A stretch of 64,000 bases of DNA, taken from Laccaria trichodermophora. Its lineage: Eukaryota > Basidiomycota > Agaricomycetes > Agaricales > Hydnangiaceae. Location: positions 310,001 to 374,000 of the forward strand of contig JACTVC010000001.1 of assembly GCA_018417955.1 (NCBI GenBank), written 5' to 3'. Below the pieces are notes generated by a model, which saw only the letters and a program-made list of their open reading frames with translations, did no database searches and was not told the origin of the DNA. The position numbers and the translations under genes are program-made. Below, piece after piece: positions 1-12,599 of the stretch; position 1 is the stretch's first letter, and every line of letters begins with the position of its first letter.

Positions 1-1104
1 CCGCGTTCGACTGATAATTGCTCTTAGGATGATGAAATCTTATTTGCATCTCTTCCCGACCCCACAGGACATCGTTGATAGTGATATTGCCACTCTCAGA
101 ACAGCGGGACTCAGTGCACGCAAAGCAGAATATGGTCCGTCCCATTGCCATTCTAATTTTAATTGTCAATAACTATTATCCCAAGTCAAGGATCTGGCCT
201 CACGATTTGTAGACGGTAGATTGTCCACAGAAAAGTTGCTGAATGCCGACGACGACGACTTGTACAGTATCCTTATTGAAGTCAGGGGCATTGGAAGAGT
301 TTGTCCACTTTTCTCAGTGCTCCATTATAAAAATTGACACATTTGTAGTGGACAGGTAATTGCTGGAACGCGCCAGATTTTGTGATGCTTAGTGAGCCTC
401 TGATACAGTCGACATGTTTGCCATATTTTCACTCCGGCGTCCCGATATCCTTCCTGTGGGTACGTATGCTCTTGTGCAGATTGTCTACACCAGTGAATGG
501 TTTTATGTGTCAGGTGATCTGGGTGTCCAGCGGGGTTTGGTCCGTTGGTTTTTATCCCTCCATTCGCCAACGCACCTCTTCGCACTATCACCTGAAAAGG
601 TATCTGGTCAGGGAAAATCCATAGAGGCAACTTTGAACCTGTCTGCCTCCGAAAGTGATGATGCGCTGCCTGAGGTGGTGGATGCTGCATATAAATCTAG
701 AGCGGTCGAAGACGTCGCTACAGGTGACGGGACCCCTATATCTGAGGATGAAGACGTTGATCTCCCTGCTGTGCCTCCTCCTTTCACACCCTCTATTCAC
801 AAGACACTTAATCGTTCCACTTCCACGGAACGTCTCCCTCTTCCTGAAGGATTAACCGTTGCCACGCTGAAGAGCAGGCTCGAGGGAAAGAAAAAGATCA
901 GGTACGTGGCTGACCCCTTAGATATGGGTGTACTTACCCTTTTGGTCAGAGGGGCGTTTCTAACTCCACAAGAAATGGCAGCACTGACAGAGTGCTGGAA
1001 ACCCTACAGAAGTTTAGGTGCGTTTTCGAAAGACTTGGGGAGGATGTTCTCATGTCAGGTCCACAGGTGTCTATTACATGTGGTCTTTAGCCGCCGCAGA
1101 ATAA
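1..1104 (+). CDS. MAG1: DNA-3-methyladenine glycosylase (AlkA/Mag1 type), 5' end outside window
   Basis: This is a base-excision-repair glycosylase that removes alkylated purines in the nucleus. The reading frame joins as about 27-134, 186-298, 349-355, 409-459, 514-901, 950-1017 and 1067-1104, all with GT-AG introns in consistent phase. The joined protein shows the helix-hairpin-helix turn VRGIGRWT, then VDMFAIFSLRRPDILPVGDLG, where the Asp of GDLG is the expected catalytic residue, then QRGLVRWF. After an acidic Ser-rich insertion it ends in the family's usual W-x-PYRSLG-VYYMWSLA. The 7-base exon TGGACAG supplies the Trp-Thr of the hairpin. The start codon and first part of the domain lie left of the window. 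The family call is firm; the first exon edge (about 27) is the least certain. Confidence 0.88.
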
Positions 1105-1415
1105 TACTTCGTGGCATCAGATACTTTTGTCTCAGGATGTGCAGTATTCAATGTTGAATGTTAACAGTTGTTCAATCGGACTTCATACAGGAAAATTAGT
1201 TACTTTGATCCGTCTGATCGGGGTATTTTACGATGAAACTTTCATATGCTTAGCGTTTCGGTCTTGCTCCGCTCATGTTCCGCTGGGCGTGTTCCGTTGA
1301 GGGGTGCGGAGACAAACGGGATTGTGGCATGAATCACGGATATTCGTGACAGTAGTCCAAGCATATTCTCGCTGTTCCTCAGTCTTTGGCCTTCGTCAGC
1401 TTCCCCCTGCAAGCC
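1105..1415. other. intergenic, no gene seen
   Basis: This 311-bp gap separates the glycosylase stop from the kinase start. I see no RNA gene, repeat or convincing open frame in it. It should hold the terminator of one gene and the promoter of the next. Confidence 0.6.
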
Positions 1416-3132
1416 ATGATGCTTGAGCCGCCTGCGCCTCGACCGCCTTTGTACCTGGTCTCGTCCTCATCACCTGGCGGAGGTTGCTCATCTTCTGTTG
1501 GTCCAGTCGACAGCGAGGAAATCTACGGCTTTCAAAATCGGTCCAACAACGCCAGCGATGCCTGCTCAATTTCTCTTTCCGATCCAAGGCGTTACATGTC
1601 TAACAGCTCAAAGCCACGAGCTACATCAGAAGACCTCCCCCTCTCACATAGGCTTTTTGTGAACTCCTCGCCTAAACAGGATCTACAGTTCTTCCGTCGG
1701 AATCTCTTCGCGCGACCTCAACCAGTCGAATTTAGCGAATCGCCAAACTCTTCCCTTTTCCAAGAACAACATACTATCCCCCACATTATCACACGAGGAA
1801 ACGCTGTTGACTTGCTTTCTTCACCTCTTTCGCAACCTTCACGAGCGGCTGGTTACCGACACTCCCACCGTATATATAATCTTCAAGCCGAACTTCATTC
1901 ACCAAAGTTCCCCCAAGGGCACCTTCTCAATTCGGAGTTCGTCACTTTATACCAACTCGAAGATGAAATAGGTTCTGGTGGTTACGGATTTGTGATGACT
2001 GCCTGCCATCGCGCAGAAGGGCATGAAGTCGCAGTCAAGTTTATCATCAAGGATAAAGTTCCCGAGCATGCTTGGATGTACGATGAAACCGTTGGAAATT
2101 TACCGACAGAGATTGTACTGCTGAGGTTTGTCAACCACAGGAACATCGTGAAGTGTTTAGATGTATTCGAAGACCCTCTATATTTTTATTTGGTGCGCGT
2201 ATTCTGAAGTTATCCTCGGCGTCCTCTCGTTAATGTTCGTAAAAGGTTCAGGAATTACACGGTTCACCGTGGCCAAGGTCTGAAGGAACTTCTTCTCAAA
2301 GAATCCTGCCGGACTGCACAACTACATCACTCCCAACCCCTTCCCTCTCCCATTCCGGATCTGAGATATCACTTGACTCCTTTCAACCCAGAACTCCTCC
2401 TCGTGTGAACCCGGAATTACCTGGGCAAATAGCAGACTCCCAGGACGCTGATTCTTCAACTTCGCTGGACGAGCAAAAACCTCACAAAATCTTCACATGT
2501 TCCCCCCGTGTGGATTCGCGACCAGGTTTCTCTCGCAGACCATCCTATGACCTTTTTGAATGCATAGAACAATCAAGCCAGAAGAGGCTAACAGAAGCGC
2601 AGGCCCGTTATGTGTTTTCTCAAGTAGTAGATGCCGTGCATTATCTGGATACTCTGGGAATAGCTCATCGCGATATCAAAGACGAGAATCTAGTCATCAG
2701 TGATGATTTACAGGCAAGCCCCCCGTCTTGTATTTGAAAAAAAGTGTTCATTTCATTGTCCCATAGATTAAACTGATTGATTTTGGAAGCGCGACAGTCG
2801 TCAATCCAAACGAGCCAAGGCCCTTCTACAACCTATTTTATGGAACTGCCGCGTACGCGTCATCCGAGATCCTTCTCAAAAGAAGTTATCAAGCAGCTCC
2901 AGCCGAAGTTTGGACGCTCGGTGTCTTGTTATCATATCTCCTCATGGGAATATCACCGTTTCCGTCACCTCGCGACACTGTGGATGGACGAATTTTCTTG
3001 TCGGAAACGCTAGGACCTCTCCCTTCAGATGAGGCGATGGACTTGATGAGGAAATGCCTTGATCCCAAACCCCAGACAAGGGCTACGATAGCGGAAGTGA
3101 AATCTCATCCATGGCTAAAGCTTCGTTCGTAG
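1416..3132 (+). CDS. PAS-kinase-like serine/threonine protein kinase without PAS domain
   Basis: Exons 1416-2192, 2246-2713 and 2767-3132 give 536 aa. The first 170 residues are Ser/Pro-rich and disordered. The kinase domain follows: glycine loop IGSGGYGFV, lysine motif VAVKFIIKDKV, catalytic loop HRDIKDEN, DFGSA in place of DFG-L, and a closing HPWLKL. The segments EIVLLRFVNHRNIVKCLDVFE, LVQELHGS and IKLIDFGSA resemble the PASK/PSK1 family, which tunes sugar metabolism and translation. About 75 residues of low-complexity sequence are inserted after ELHGSPW. No PAS sensor is visible, so regulation probably differs from yeast Psk1. The second intron (2714-2766) is GC-AG. An upstream in-frame TTG is not needed; the ATG pair at 1416 fits. 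The APE motif reads SSE, which is unusual. Confidence 0.85.
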
Positions 3133-3267
3133 GGTTGCCAACCAATTGCTAACTGTAGATTTGTACACTTCACCGATTTGTCAATTGATATTATTACGTA
3201 ATAATTCGTTTCGGCCAATATCGTCGTTGCTTTCTCTCCTCTGAAAGCCTAGCCGTCTGTTTACAAA

Positions 3268-4270
<1,003 letters not shown>

Positions 4271-4569
4271 GGTGGCTGGATGTAATAGAGTATCCATGTA
4301 GTGTTTCCTAGTGTTTCACGGGAATCCTGGAATGTTAACCGAATAATCATGAGGTGACGGCAACTTGTGTTGCTCGAATTTGGCTTGAACTTTAAGCTTT
4401 CCGTCTCTGCAAGCTCAAGCAACTTTGAAATTCTTCAAATTCACGTCTCCATTTTTCTTTTATATTCTTTCTCACTTCCTTCTGGATGCCCACACAATTC
4501 TCTTCAGTTTAATCTTTCTTTTCCGTCGTCGCCACGCTAGGCGCTCGTTGACACTTCACTCACCCCAGC

Positions 4570-7500
4570 ATGGCCGCCACCATACAGCCACGAAACGACC
4601 CCGCTGCAAATCTTCACGTCAATCTATACCCACGCACACTTATGGACGACGTTGACTTCAGAGACAACCGATACCCACCTCTTTCCAAACCCATTCTCCA
4701 GTCTCCGCCTCAACAAGATCAGCTGTGGGACAGATATGACCCCCAATCCTTTCAACGTTCCTTTGAACCATCAAATAGCATCTCGGGATGGCCTGCTGAA
4801 CAGTCAAGTCGGGTTGACTCTCAGTATCAACAGACCTCCTCTAGGCAAAGGGCCCGCTCGCCTGGCCTACTCTCTACTCAGTCTCAGTCCCAAGAACCCC
4901 AGCGCACCTCCTTGTCGTATGCCCTACCATCAGGTGCTTCGCGTCGGGTTGTTGAACGGTATAGCTTAGAGGATAATGGCCAACGCGCTCCTTCGAGAGC
5001 TTCAACAGAGACACGGCCGACCCTAGTGGAATCTAACCAGGATATTGGACGCAGTAGGACGAATACGCCTCAACCTACCCGCTTGAATGAGTTGCAGTCG
5101 CGGGACAGACCAGTATCCATTTTCCCTACTACTCCCCGCCATCCTGCCACGCCATCTCCTTCACCGAGCCCTAACGCTCTTGGTAGTAGTAGTCAATTTC
5201 CTTCCGTCATGCCTCTATCAGCTTCTCCAACATACAACCCTCCGGTGGCGCCTAAACATCGTACATACCCGCAACAACCCACATATATTACTCCTCCCGA
5301 TCCGCCCAACGCCGTCAATACGGTATATTCTCCGTCACCACTATTGCAGGAAGAAGTTTGCGTGGAATGTGCCATGCGAGATCAAGATATGGCGGATGTT
5401 GACGTTACATCCCCGGGCGTCTGGGAACGAGCAAGCGACGTACTCTTCGAAGATCTTATGGAAAGAGAATTACAGGATGAGGCCAATGGTGTTGTCGTTG
5501 TCGACGATTCGTCACGACCGAAGGCAAGAGGTGGTCGTTTGACCGAACAAACCCTCAAAATCTGGTTAAGCGTCGTGAGCTGGACTCGCTACATTTACTC
5601 GCGCTGATATTTAAATGATGCATCTACAGAATCCGCGTGAACCTGCATCAAGGCAACAGACTCTGAACACTTACATCAAATCCCAGCGAGCTTTGTTGCA
5701 AGCAGAGGCTCTTGCGCATGCTCGGGCAATGCAGGAGGCGAAGCAGCTCGACAACAGGATGCGAGACACATATTCCCAGTTACGACGGTCTGCGTACGAC
5801 ATGGGTGCCGCTTCATCCCCTGCGGACGACTTTGGCGGCGTTCGCATCAAGCCTCCACAGTCCCCTTCTTCACCAACCAATATCCATGTGCATACTCGGT
5901 CACAATCACGCGAAATAACGTTGCTTGAGAATGGCATGATTGTGGAGCATGTCGATGTTCGAAAGGAAGAGCGCGAGGCACGAGAACGCAGGCGGAAAGA
6001 AGAAAAACGTGCAAGAAAGTCTTCTCGGAGTTCTGTTATGGACGTCACTTCTATCATTTCTGCACAAAGCTATGGCCCACCCACCGATAACGGCCTCAAG
6101 CCATACTCACGATATTCCCATTCGAGCTCTGCTCGACCGACGAGTGTTTTGACCGCCCCGCCAGAACGCCCAGATTTACCTCGAGTTTATTCACAGGCTT
6201 CTTTCTCTGAAGTTCATAGCTTAGGCTCGGGGTCTCCTAGGCGCACCAGGTTTTTCGGAATTCGAAACCTAAGTGCTGGTTGGATGAGCCAAGATAGTTT
6301 GGCCCCTTCCGGAATGTCTGGCAGTATGGTCGATATGCAGTAAGTTAATTCAAAGTTGGTGCTTTCTTTTGTTGATCTAACGGTTTCTTCCAGTGTTGCC
6401 CTTCAACGCGAGGCACAAGGACCAAGCCGTCTCACGACCTCACCTATCGACCTCCGCGGGTCTCGTCACAGCCAAATTTGGCCTCCCACACAGCAAGAAG
6501 CGGGAGATACTTCCCAAACCGCCTTTGATGAAAAATCAAAGAAGAAGAAGAATGGTCTTGCGAAGATCTGGCGCATTGTGACGGGAACGAAGGCGGATGC
6601 TGATCGAGAACAACGAAAAAGTGAAAAGCTCGAGGACGATTTCCCCCTTGCGCCTCCCCCGCCACTCTCGTATCTCGTGGAGCGAGGGCCTTCTGAACTT
6701 CTACAATCGACTCACCGACACGCATCCACACCCTCAGTACCTTCAGTCACATCGCCAAAATTAGGGTTATCATCTTCTGGTATGTCGCCACCTACGGCCC
6801 CCTCCAGTGTCCTGCCATCTCCGACTTCGTCAAGACCGCCTGGCCCTGATGCAGACATGGTCGAAGTCCGCACATTCGTTCATAATTACCCCGATGACCA
6901 GGACAACAGACAAAACCACGAAGACAATATAGGAAAGACTCAGGCCAAATTTGTTTACCCAGTCAACTCAGAACCAGACATCCGAATGCAGAATCCACCC
7001 CTGGCGCCACTTGTCCCAAACCGGCTTTCAAGAGAGAAGTCTCTCCCTCCTCTTCCTCCAGGTGAAGCTCCGGCTCGGCTGTCACCCGATTCCAGGCCTC
7101 AAACGGTATACACATATACCCCTCAATTGTTACCGCCTGGTTCGGGGCCAGCGCACGATTTTCTCCCTCCGCAAGCCCCGTTCCGCAATGGGGACACTCG
7201 ACGCCAATCTTTTGGCGGTATGACTTCGCAACCCAATCTGAGGTTACAAACGATGCCTGCTAGCAAAGCGGTCGAGTTTGACGGTCGTCGGTCAATGGGC
7301 CCCCGTTATGACGAATTCGGCCTATCTCGTAGATCACTTGGAAGGCTTGAGCATGTTCAGGAGCACCCAACCCGAAGCGCGTCTCCCGTTCCATCAACCA
7401 AACGAAAAAGCAAGTTTGGATTTGCATCATTTTTGGGTAAAAAGCAACCAATGCAGAAGCAAGAAAGTACCCAGGATGACAGTCGCCTCCAGTTTCCATC

Positions 7501-7723
7501 CATGAGGCAATTTGACTATGAAGCTCAAGACGATCCAGCAATCAACGGATACGCCGCATCCACTTCAAGACACAGTGCATTAAGCATGGGAGCATCCAAT
7601 AATCCGAACTTTCGGATGTCAATAACCTCGCGGAAAGCTCTCGAAGATCTCGTTGCTCAGGACCCCGATTTCGTAGCCTACCGTTACCCCTCCAACGACC
7701 AACAATTAGACCTTTTAAGATAG
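4570..7723 (+). CDS. large low-complexity fungal protein with a CxxC segment and coiled coils
   Basis: Exons 4570-5574, 5630-6339 and 6394-7723 join in phase to give 1014 aa. I do not recognise a named family. Most of it is Ser/Pro/Gln/Arg-rich and probably disordered. Two parts look constrained: residues near 260-330, with EEVCVECAMRDQDMADVDV and GVWERASDVLFEDL, and the following stretch TLKIWLSVNPREPASRQQTLNTYIK into a helical region (SQRALLQAEALAHARAMQEA). A second charged helix (EEREARERRRKEEKRARK) lies near residue 455. There are basic clusters (KKKNGLAKIWRIV, KRKSKFGFASFLGKK) but no signal peptide or membrane helix. It may be a cytosolic scaffold; function unknown. The first exon opens right after a pyrimidine-rich leader. 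Confidence 0.75.
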
Positions 7724-7968
7724 CTAGTTGGGTGGTCTGGGTTTTCGGTTTGCCTGGTTTTCAGATAGTACATACTTAGGTATCTATTTTTGGTTTCAAA
7801 GTAAACCACTTTGGAACGACATCACTCATTTGTTATCTTCACTTTTACACCTTGCTATCAATGTTTACGTTACAACAGCGGACATGTACATCGCATTCCT
7901 CCTATGGTGATATATTCGAGACAGCTTACTAGTCAGTTGAACGAATCCTCGAGTATCTTCCTAAGTCC
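7724..7968. other. convergent intergenic gap
   Basis: The stop codons of the 1014-aa protein gene and the minus-strand P450 face each other here. The sequence is AT-rich and should hold both 3' ends. No further gene is seen. Confidence 0.6.
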
Positions 7969-9958
7969 TCAACGACGTGGAGTGAAGACTAGATGTGCCT
8001 TCGGATCCGGCACGATCGCACCGTTGAAGATAATATTCTTGGGTCGTGAGATGGCGCCGGGAGGGAGGGAAACATCATATTTTAATAGAATATGAGCCAC
8101 CATTATTTTCAACTCCATCTTGTGTCGATCAGATGGCGAGCATGGTCTCAGAAGAAAGCCAACATACCGCTGCGAAGAAACGTCCAGCACAGGCATGTCG
8201 GCCGGCACTGAAAGGCAGGTACTAACTCAAAATATGAAGTTTCATCGTGTACCAAGTTCAAAGCACCCACATTTGGATCGATGGTAGCGAAACCATACTT
8301 TGAATCACTGGATTCTCCCGCGCGTAACTTTGAGAATCTGAACAAATCGCATACTTCGGGATTTGGGTAAATATCCGGGTTGAAATGTATTGCTTTCATA
8401 TCGATGGCAACTCTGCATCCAGGTGGTACACTTGTGCCATCCCCAAGATCACAACCTACGAGAGCAACGCGACCGAGGGCAACTGGAAGAGAGTCAGACT
8501 CTGGTCGCGGTAATGACACACAAAACGTACAATACATCAACCCATAAAATCGGCCAACTTCTCGGAGAGCGCTATCAACTTTCCTAAACTTCAGTAACGC
8601 TCCTTTAGTCCAACCACCTTCTGACTCGAGAGCTTCCTGGATTTCCATCCGGATACTCTCAACATCCTCGGGTGGTAGCAGAGCAATTTCGAACAAGGTT
8701 TGCGTTATAAATATGGATCTAATGAATTTCATAAGCTTATGATCGCTTGTCAAAACCAGTAACACGAACGATGTGTGAATACTTCCAAAGTTCAGATTCA
8801 ACAATCGAACCGCAAGGCCAAGGACTGTTTCCTGAGGTGGGGCACCCTTGATCAAGAATTCGGCGACCAAATTCTAATTTTTAATAACATTAGCACAAGA
8901 TAAATTCGAGTAATGAGAGACGGTTATACCGGCTTCTCGTCCATGGATTCCCTGTCCTTCAGATAGTTATTTAAAAATGGTATGATATATTTGAGTGGAG
9001 CTTTTTTCCCTCCCAAAATGTTTGACAGAACAAAATAGACCAACCTGGAAAATTCTGATTTGGACGCATCTCAAAAGATAAATATAATACTCACGGCCGT
9101 AAGATATGGGGACTCCAGTTTATGAAAGGTGCCATAAGAGGTGTCGTTTCTGCAAATCGTACAACCGCGTGAAGAAAATGCTCATTGCGACACATCTCGA
9201 TGCCAAAAATCACACGATTACTGATTCTGGCAATCAGGTGGGTCATTGTGTCGAAAACCGGGATATCAATAACTCCTATATGAAAACTTTTCAGTAGCGG
9301 ATGCATGACAAGAAGGATATATGCTCACCACTATCCTTGGAGACCTTGAAAGTCTCGTCCATGGCAAGAATTGATTCATCGAGAATTTCAGGGATATAGG
9401 AAGAGATTGCGCGGTTTACATCTGTGCGTAATACACTCGCTTGGTACGGATTCCGAAGCTGATGAACGTCCATAGTGTAAGGGAGTTGAAGGTCCTCATT
9501 GACCGCCATAGGTTGGTTGAACTGCTCTAGTACGTGAGGGCACAAAACGGCTGGTGATGACTGACTACGCACGGTGTCGTCATTGGCAGACCTCACCATC
9601 TCTTGATATTCTGGGCCAAGAAGGAAGATTGGTCCGGACTGGTTAGACAGCTGTTAGTGCAGTTGCGTATGTTAGTAGTAATGGAATTGCTTGCCAGAGT
9701 AGGGATGGTGTAAGGTCGACCAGAGAATTTGGATCTACCTTCCAAAATAACAGATTCTGCATCAATGGTCCATCGCAGGGCGGTCGAGATATAACCCCAG
9801 ACACCAGGCTTCCCTATGCGTGGAACGCCCCCAGAGTACGAAGTGCCCTGCAAAATGCGGACATAAACTAATAATACAACTGCGACGACGAGAGCAGCGA
9901 CAGCGGTAACCAAGTTCAGCATATGGTACGATTGATGGGTGTTTTTGGGAAAGAGCAT
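7969..9958 (-). CDS. cytochrome P450 monooxygenase, membrane-anchored
   Basis: This is an intact fungal P450 of 546 aa. Exons in reading order: 9958-9695, 9650-9329, 9275-9095, 9044-8930, 8873-8531, 8482-8271, 8221-8168 and 8118-7969. An N-terminal helix (LVTAVAALVVAVVLLVYV) anchors it in the ER. The K-helix ExxR is REVGRFYGL, the oxygen-binding helix region is LNLNFGSIHTSF, and the heme loop is LPFSAGRHACAGRFFA, with Cys as the iron ligand. The pre-heme region FNPDIYPNPEVCDLFRF also fits. The heme loop only appears after removing the 49-bp intron 8270-8222. The first intron (9694-9651) is GC-AG. It resembles basidiomycete CYP512/CYP5150-like proteins of secondary metabolism, but I cannot fix the family. 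It is transcribed away from MND1. Confidence 0.88.
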
Positions 9959-10017
9959 TTCGGTTTATTATTGTGCGGCAGTGCCGAGCAGTGGGCGCGG
10001 AAATGTCAAAAGCGGAC

Positions 10018-10401
10018 TACTGTGGTATTTCGACCAACTGTTCAGCCGATGTGACGCGTGACGGCCCCGAACAGATGGGAGAGGTGTTCGGAATTGGGAT
10101 GACTGTGTGACATAGCAACAAAAGTGTTCGGCCAGCAGCAACTGTTCATTGAGCAGTTGACATGGCATGTAGTAGCAACCTCCTTGCCTCCTTCACAGCC
10201 TCCCAGATTAGTGAATGGTATATAATTTTGTAATAAATGTACGCCGCGCAGCGGAAAATTGAGTTTTTGAGAGACTTTCCTTTTTGGGGTAAATTGTCAC
10301 CCTATTCGACCTTCCAAGTGACCTGTGACAGGTGCCAAGATCTGTTCATTTCACAGCTCGGTGTGACGAGTGACCGAACAGTCGGTCGAAATACCACAGT
10401 A
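10018..10401. mobile_element. MITE with about 26-bp terminal inverted repeats and TA ends
   Basis: The left end TACTGTGGTATTTCGACC is repeated inverted at 10384-10401, and the match continues as [A/G]ACTGTTC (one mismatch in 26). The ends sit on TA dinucleotides, as expected for a Tc1/mariner-type target duplication. The 384-bp interior has no coding frame, so this is a non-autonomous copy. It fills most of the 497 bp between the start codons of the P450 (9958) and MND1 (10456). Confidence 0.72.
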
Positions 10402-10455
10402 CATTGAATCATGTGACTGAAACGCGCTTTCCTCGTAACAGTCACCATCTCAATA

Positions 10456-11503
10456 ATGGTACATTCATCATTCAGATTCTTGATTTCCATTGAGATCGCA
10501 TCCTTCTAGCCTTCAAGAGGTCTTTCAGCGGAGGAAAAGCGCGTCAAACTTCTCGAAATTTTTCATGAAACAGTCTGCTCGTGTCTATCTCCACCTAAAA
10601 CATTACTCATAAGGTTTACCAGCGTGATTTCTATCAAGTACTTTCAATATTTAAACTAGCATGGCCCCTTTTGTGTTACGTCTTTTCTCTAGCTCAAGGA
10701 ATTGGAAAAGCTTGGACCGAAGATGAAAGGAATAGGTACGTTTTTCTTTCTCACAAGACCTTCCGACCAATCTGAGCGGCTACTCGATAAGTCTCTCAGT
10801 CAATCAAAGAAGTTCTGCAATCTTTGGTTGATGATGGGCTTGTTCAAGCAGATAAGATTGGATCTTCAAATTGTGCGTTTGTGGTTGTCATGTGTGCCTG
10901 TATGCGTGAACTTTCGAACCCTCAAGTCTTTTGGAGCTTCCCGTCACAGCAAGGCACCGCAGTTGGCCTCTTTTCACTGAGATTTCTCGAGTTTGGTTAA
11001 CGATGATTTTTGTTAGATCCAAGCGCGGGTCAACGCTTTGAAGGAGACCCATAGAAATCATCAAATCCAGATATTGGAACTGAGAAGCGCGATTTCGGTC
11101 GAGGAATCCGCTAGATTGGAGTCTGTGAATTGATATGATTAAGCCTCTATTTCTCTGCTCTTCGTTGATCTATTCTGCCTAGGAGACTCGCTCCGTTGCG
11201 CTTGCTAAGCTCTCCAATTTGAGGAGAGAACTCGACGGCCAAGAAGCAGAACTCAACGCATACGGTGACTCGAATCCTGCCAAAGTTGACGAGTTAAAGC
11301 GCGCAGTCTTTTTGGCGAAAGAAGCTGCCTTGCGCTGGACTGGTTCGTTCACAATCTGTCCTTGTCCTAATTCAGCCGTATCTCAACTGTTGGCAGATAA
11401 CTATGGCACGCTTGCTGGGCATTTTACTCGTCAGAATGGGGTAGCCTTGCAGGATGTTCGCAAGTATTTGGAAATAGGGGAGGACTACGAAGATATTTGC
11501 TAG
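10456..11503 (+). CDS. MND1: meiotic recombination protein Mnd1
   Basis: Mnd1 pairs with Hop2 to help Rad51/Dmc1 strand exchange between homologs in meiosis. Nine exons join in phase: 10456-10458, 10510-10572, 10623-10637, 10693-10735, 10792-10872, 10927-10961, 11017-11124, 11183-11342 and 11397-11503, giving 204 aa, the normal family length. The winged-helix start reads PSRGLSAEEKRVKLLEIFHE, then RDFYQLKELEKLGPKMKGI, followed by the central coiled coil (ALKETHRNHQIQILELRSAI, LAKLSNLRRELDGQEAELNA) and the C-terminal helices. Exon 1 is only the ATG and exon 3 is 15 bases. The start was chosen because the frame upstream of PSRGL is closed and the intron 10459-10509 joins the ATG to it. Confidence 0.9.
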
Positions 11504-11649
11504 CCATAGATAAGTTCGGTGAGGCGACAACACACGTACGTACTCAATATCAAATACATCGTCTCGCATGCCGAAAATGACGATGGAGCTCAATCTGATT
11601 CCACCGCAAGTCGCAGATTATCGAACTGTGAAAATCATTGTTGCAGATT

Positions 11650-12599
11650 TTATTCCATAGAAATCGTAAGGAAACTAACCCAAAACTGACCCCAATTGTC
11701 AGCGTCTTGCTCTTGACGGACCGATGCAGGTGAAGGAAGAATGATTTTTACGACGTCGACCATGTTATGAGCTTGCAATAATAAGGTCGCCACGCCCAAA
11801 GCACCCTTTTGTTGCATGTGAAGATTAGCTTCCTTAATACTATCCAGAATGGCAGTGCCTCCCATGTTACCTGAGTAAGACATCAATTCATGAATTAAAG
11901 ACGATCAAAAATGAAAGTTACCCAACATCTCGCGTGTCTCTTTCATGGTCAATGTGAAACCACCAGTAGGTTCATACTTCCTTTTCAGGGGCAAGTCCTT
12001 GTGGCTGGATTTAAGCTTTATCTCAACGAAGAGAACACCATCCTCTAGAGCCGTTGGGTTGTGACCGAGGTCAAAAGCACAAATGGCCGCGTGGCGTAGA
12101 GCACCTATATGCAACCCATGCCTGGAAGGGAGAATAAATACTCTGCTGATAGAAGAACTTGGGGGGCGAGACAGACCATTTCTTAAAGTTGGCAACACCT
12201 TGAGCGGCAACGGGGTTCTTTGACATAGCAGCATTTGCTTGTGCGCTGAACTTGCACGGAGTCTGTCGGTGAGAAAATTTTAGGACAGTCGCAAACCATC
12301 AATGTATAGGCCTCTGCGACTTACTTACCTTGTGGAGTGGCCAACTCGCTACCTGACATCCTTTACTCTATAGATATATCGTCAACATCATAGTCACAGT
12401 TTGTTAAAGCACCCAACATACACAATATATGACCTAGACGTGTCAAATGTCTTGAAGCGGAAGCATGGAATGTACACCTCACCTCTTTGCAACGAGAACA
12501 CGCCTGAAAAGGCTTTGCCTCTGGTTCTTGCTTTTTTGCACACCAATGACAGACTTTGAGGACGCGAGATTGTCCTTTAAAATGGGCCGACTCCGACAT
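11650..12599 (-). CDS. MYND zinc-finger protein
   Basis: Exons 12599-12483, 12367-12329, 12262-12177, 12121-11922 and 11870-11650 give 220 aa. The MYND finger, a protein-binding Zn module, starts near residue 17: CHWC, then CSRC, then CQVASWPLHK after the first intron. The usual Tyr-Cys pair between CSRC and CQ is not in this model (it reads CSRCKE-SKGCQ), so an undetected small exon or a divergent finger is possible. The rest reads FKKWHGLHIGAL and HAAICAFDLGHNP, like many Agaricomycete MYND proteins of unknown role, and ends in a short conserved domain. It has no signal peptide. The gene family is usually multicopy in mushrooms. Confidence 0.7.

Noticed and set aside
8222..8270. P450 heme loop seemed broken (FQCRPTCLCW in the long frame)
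   Set aside because: Removing the 49-bp intron restores FSAGRHACAGRFFA, so the gene is intact and not a pseudogene.
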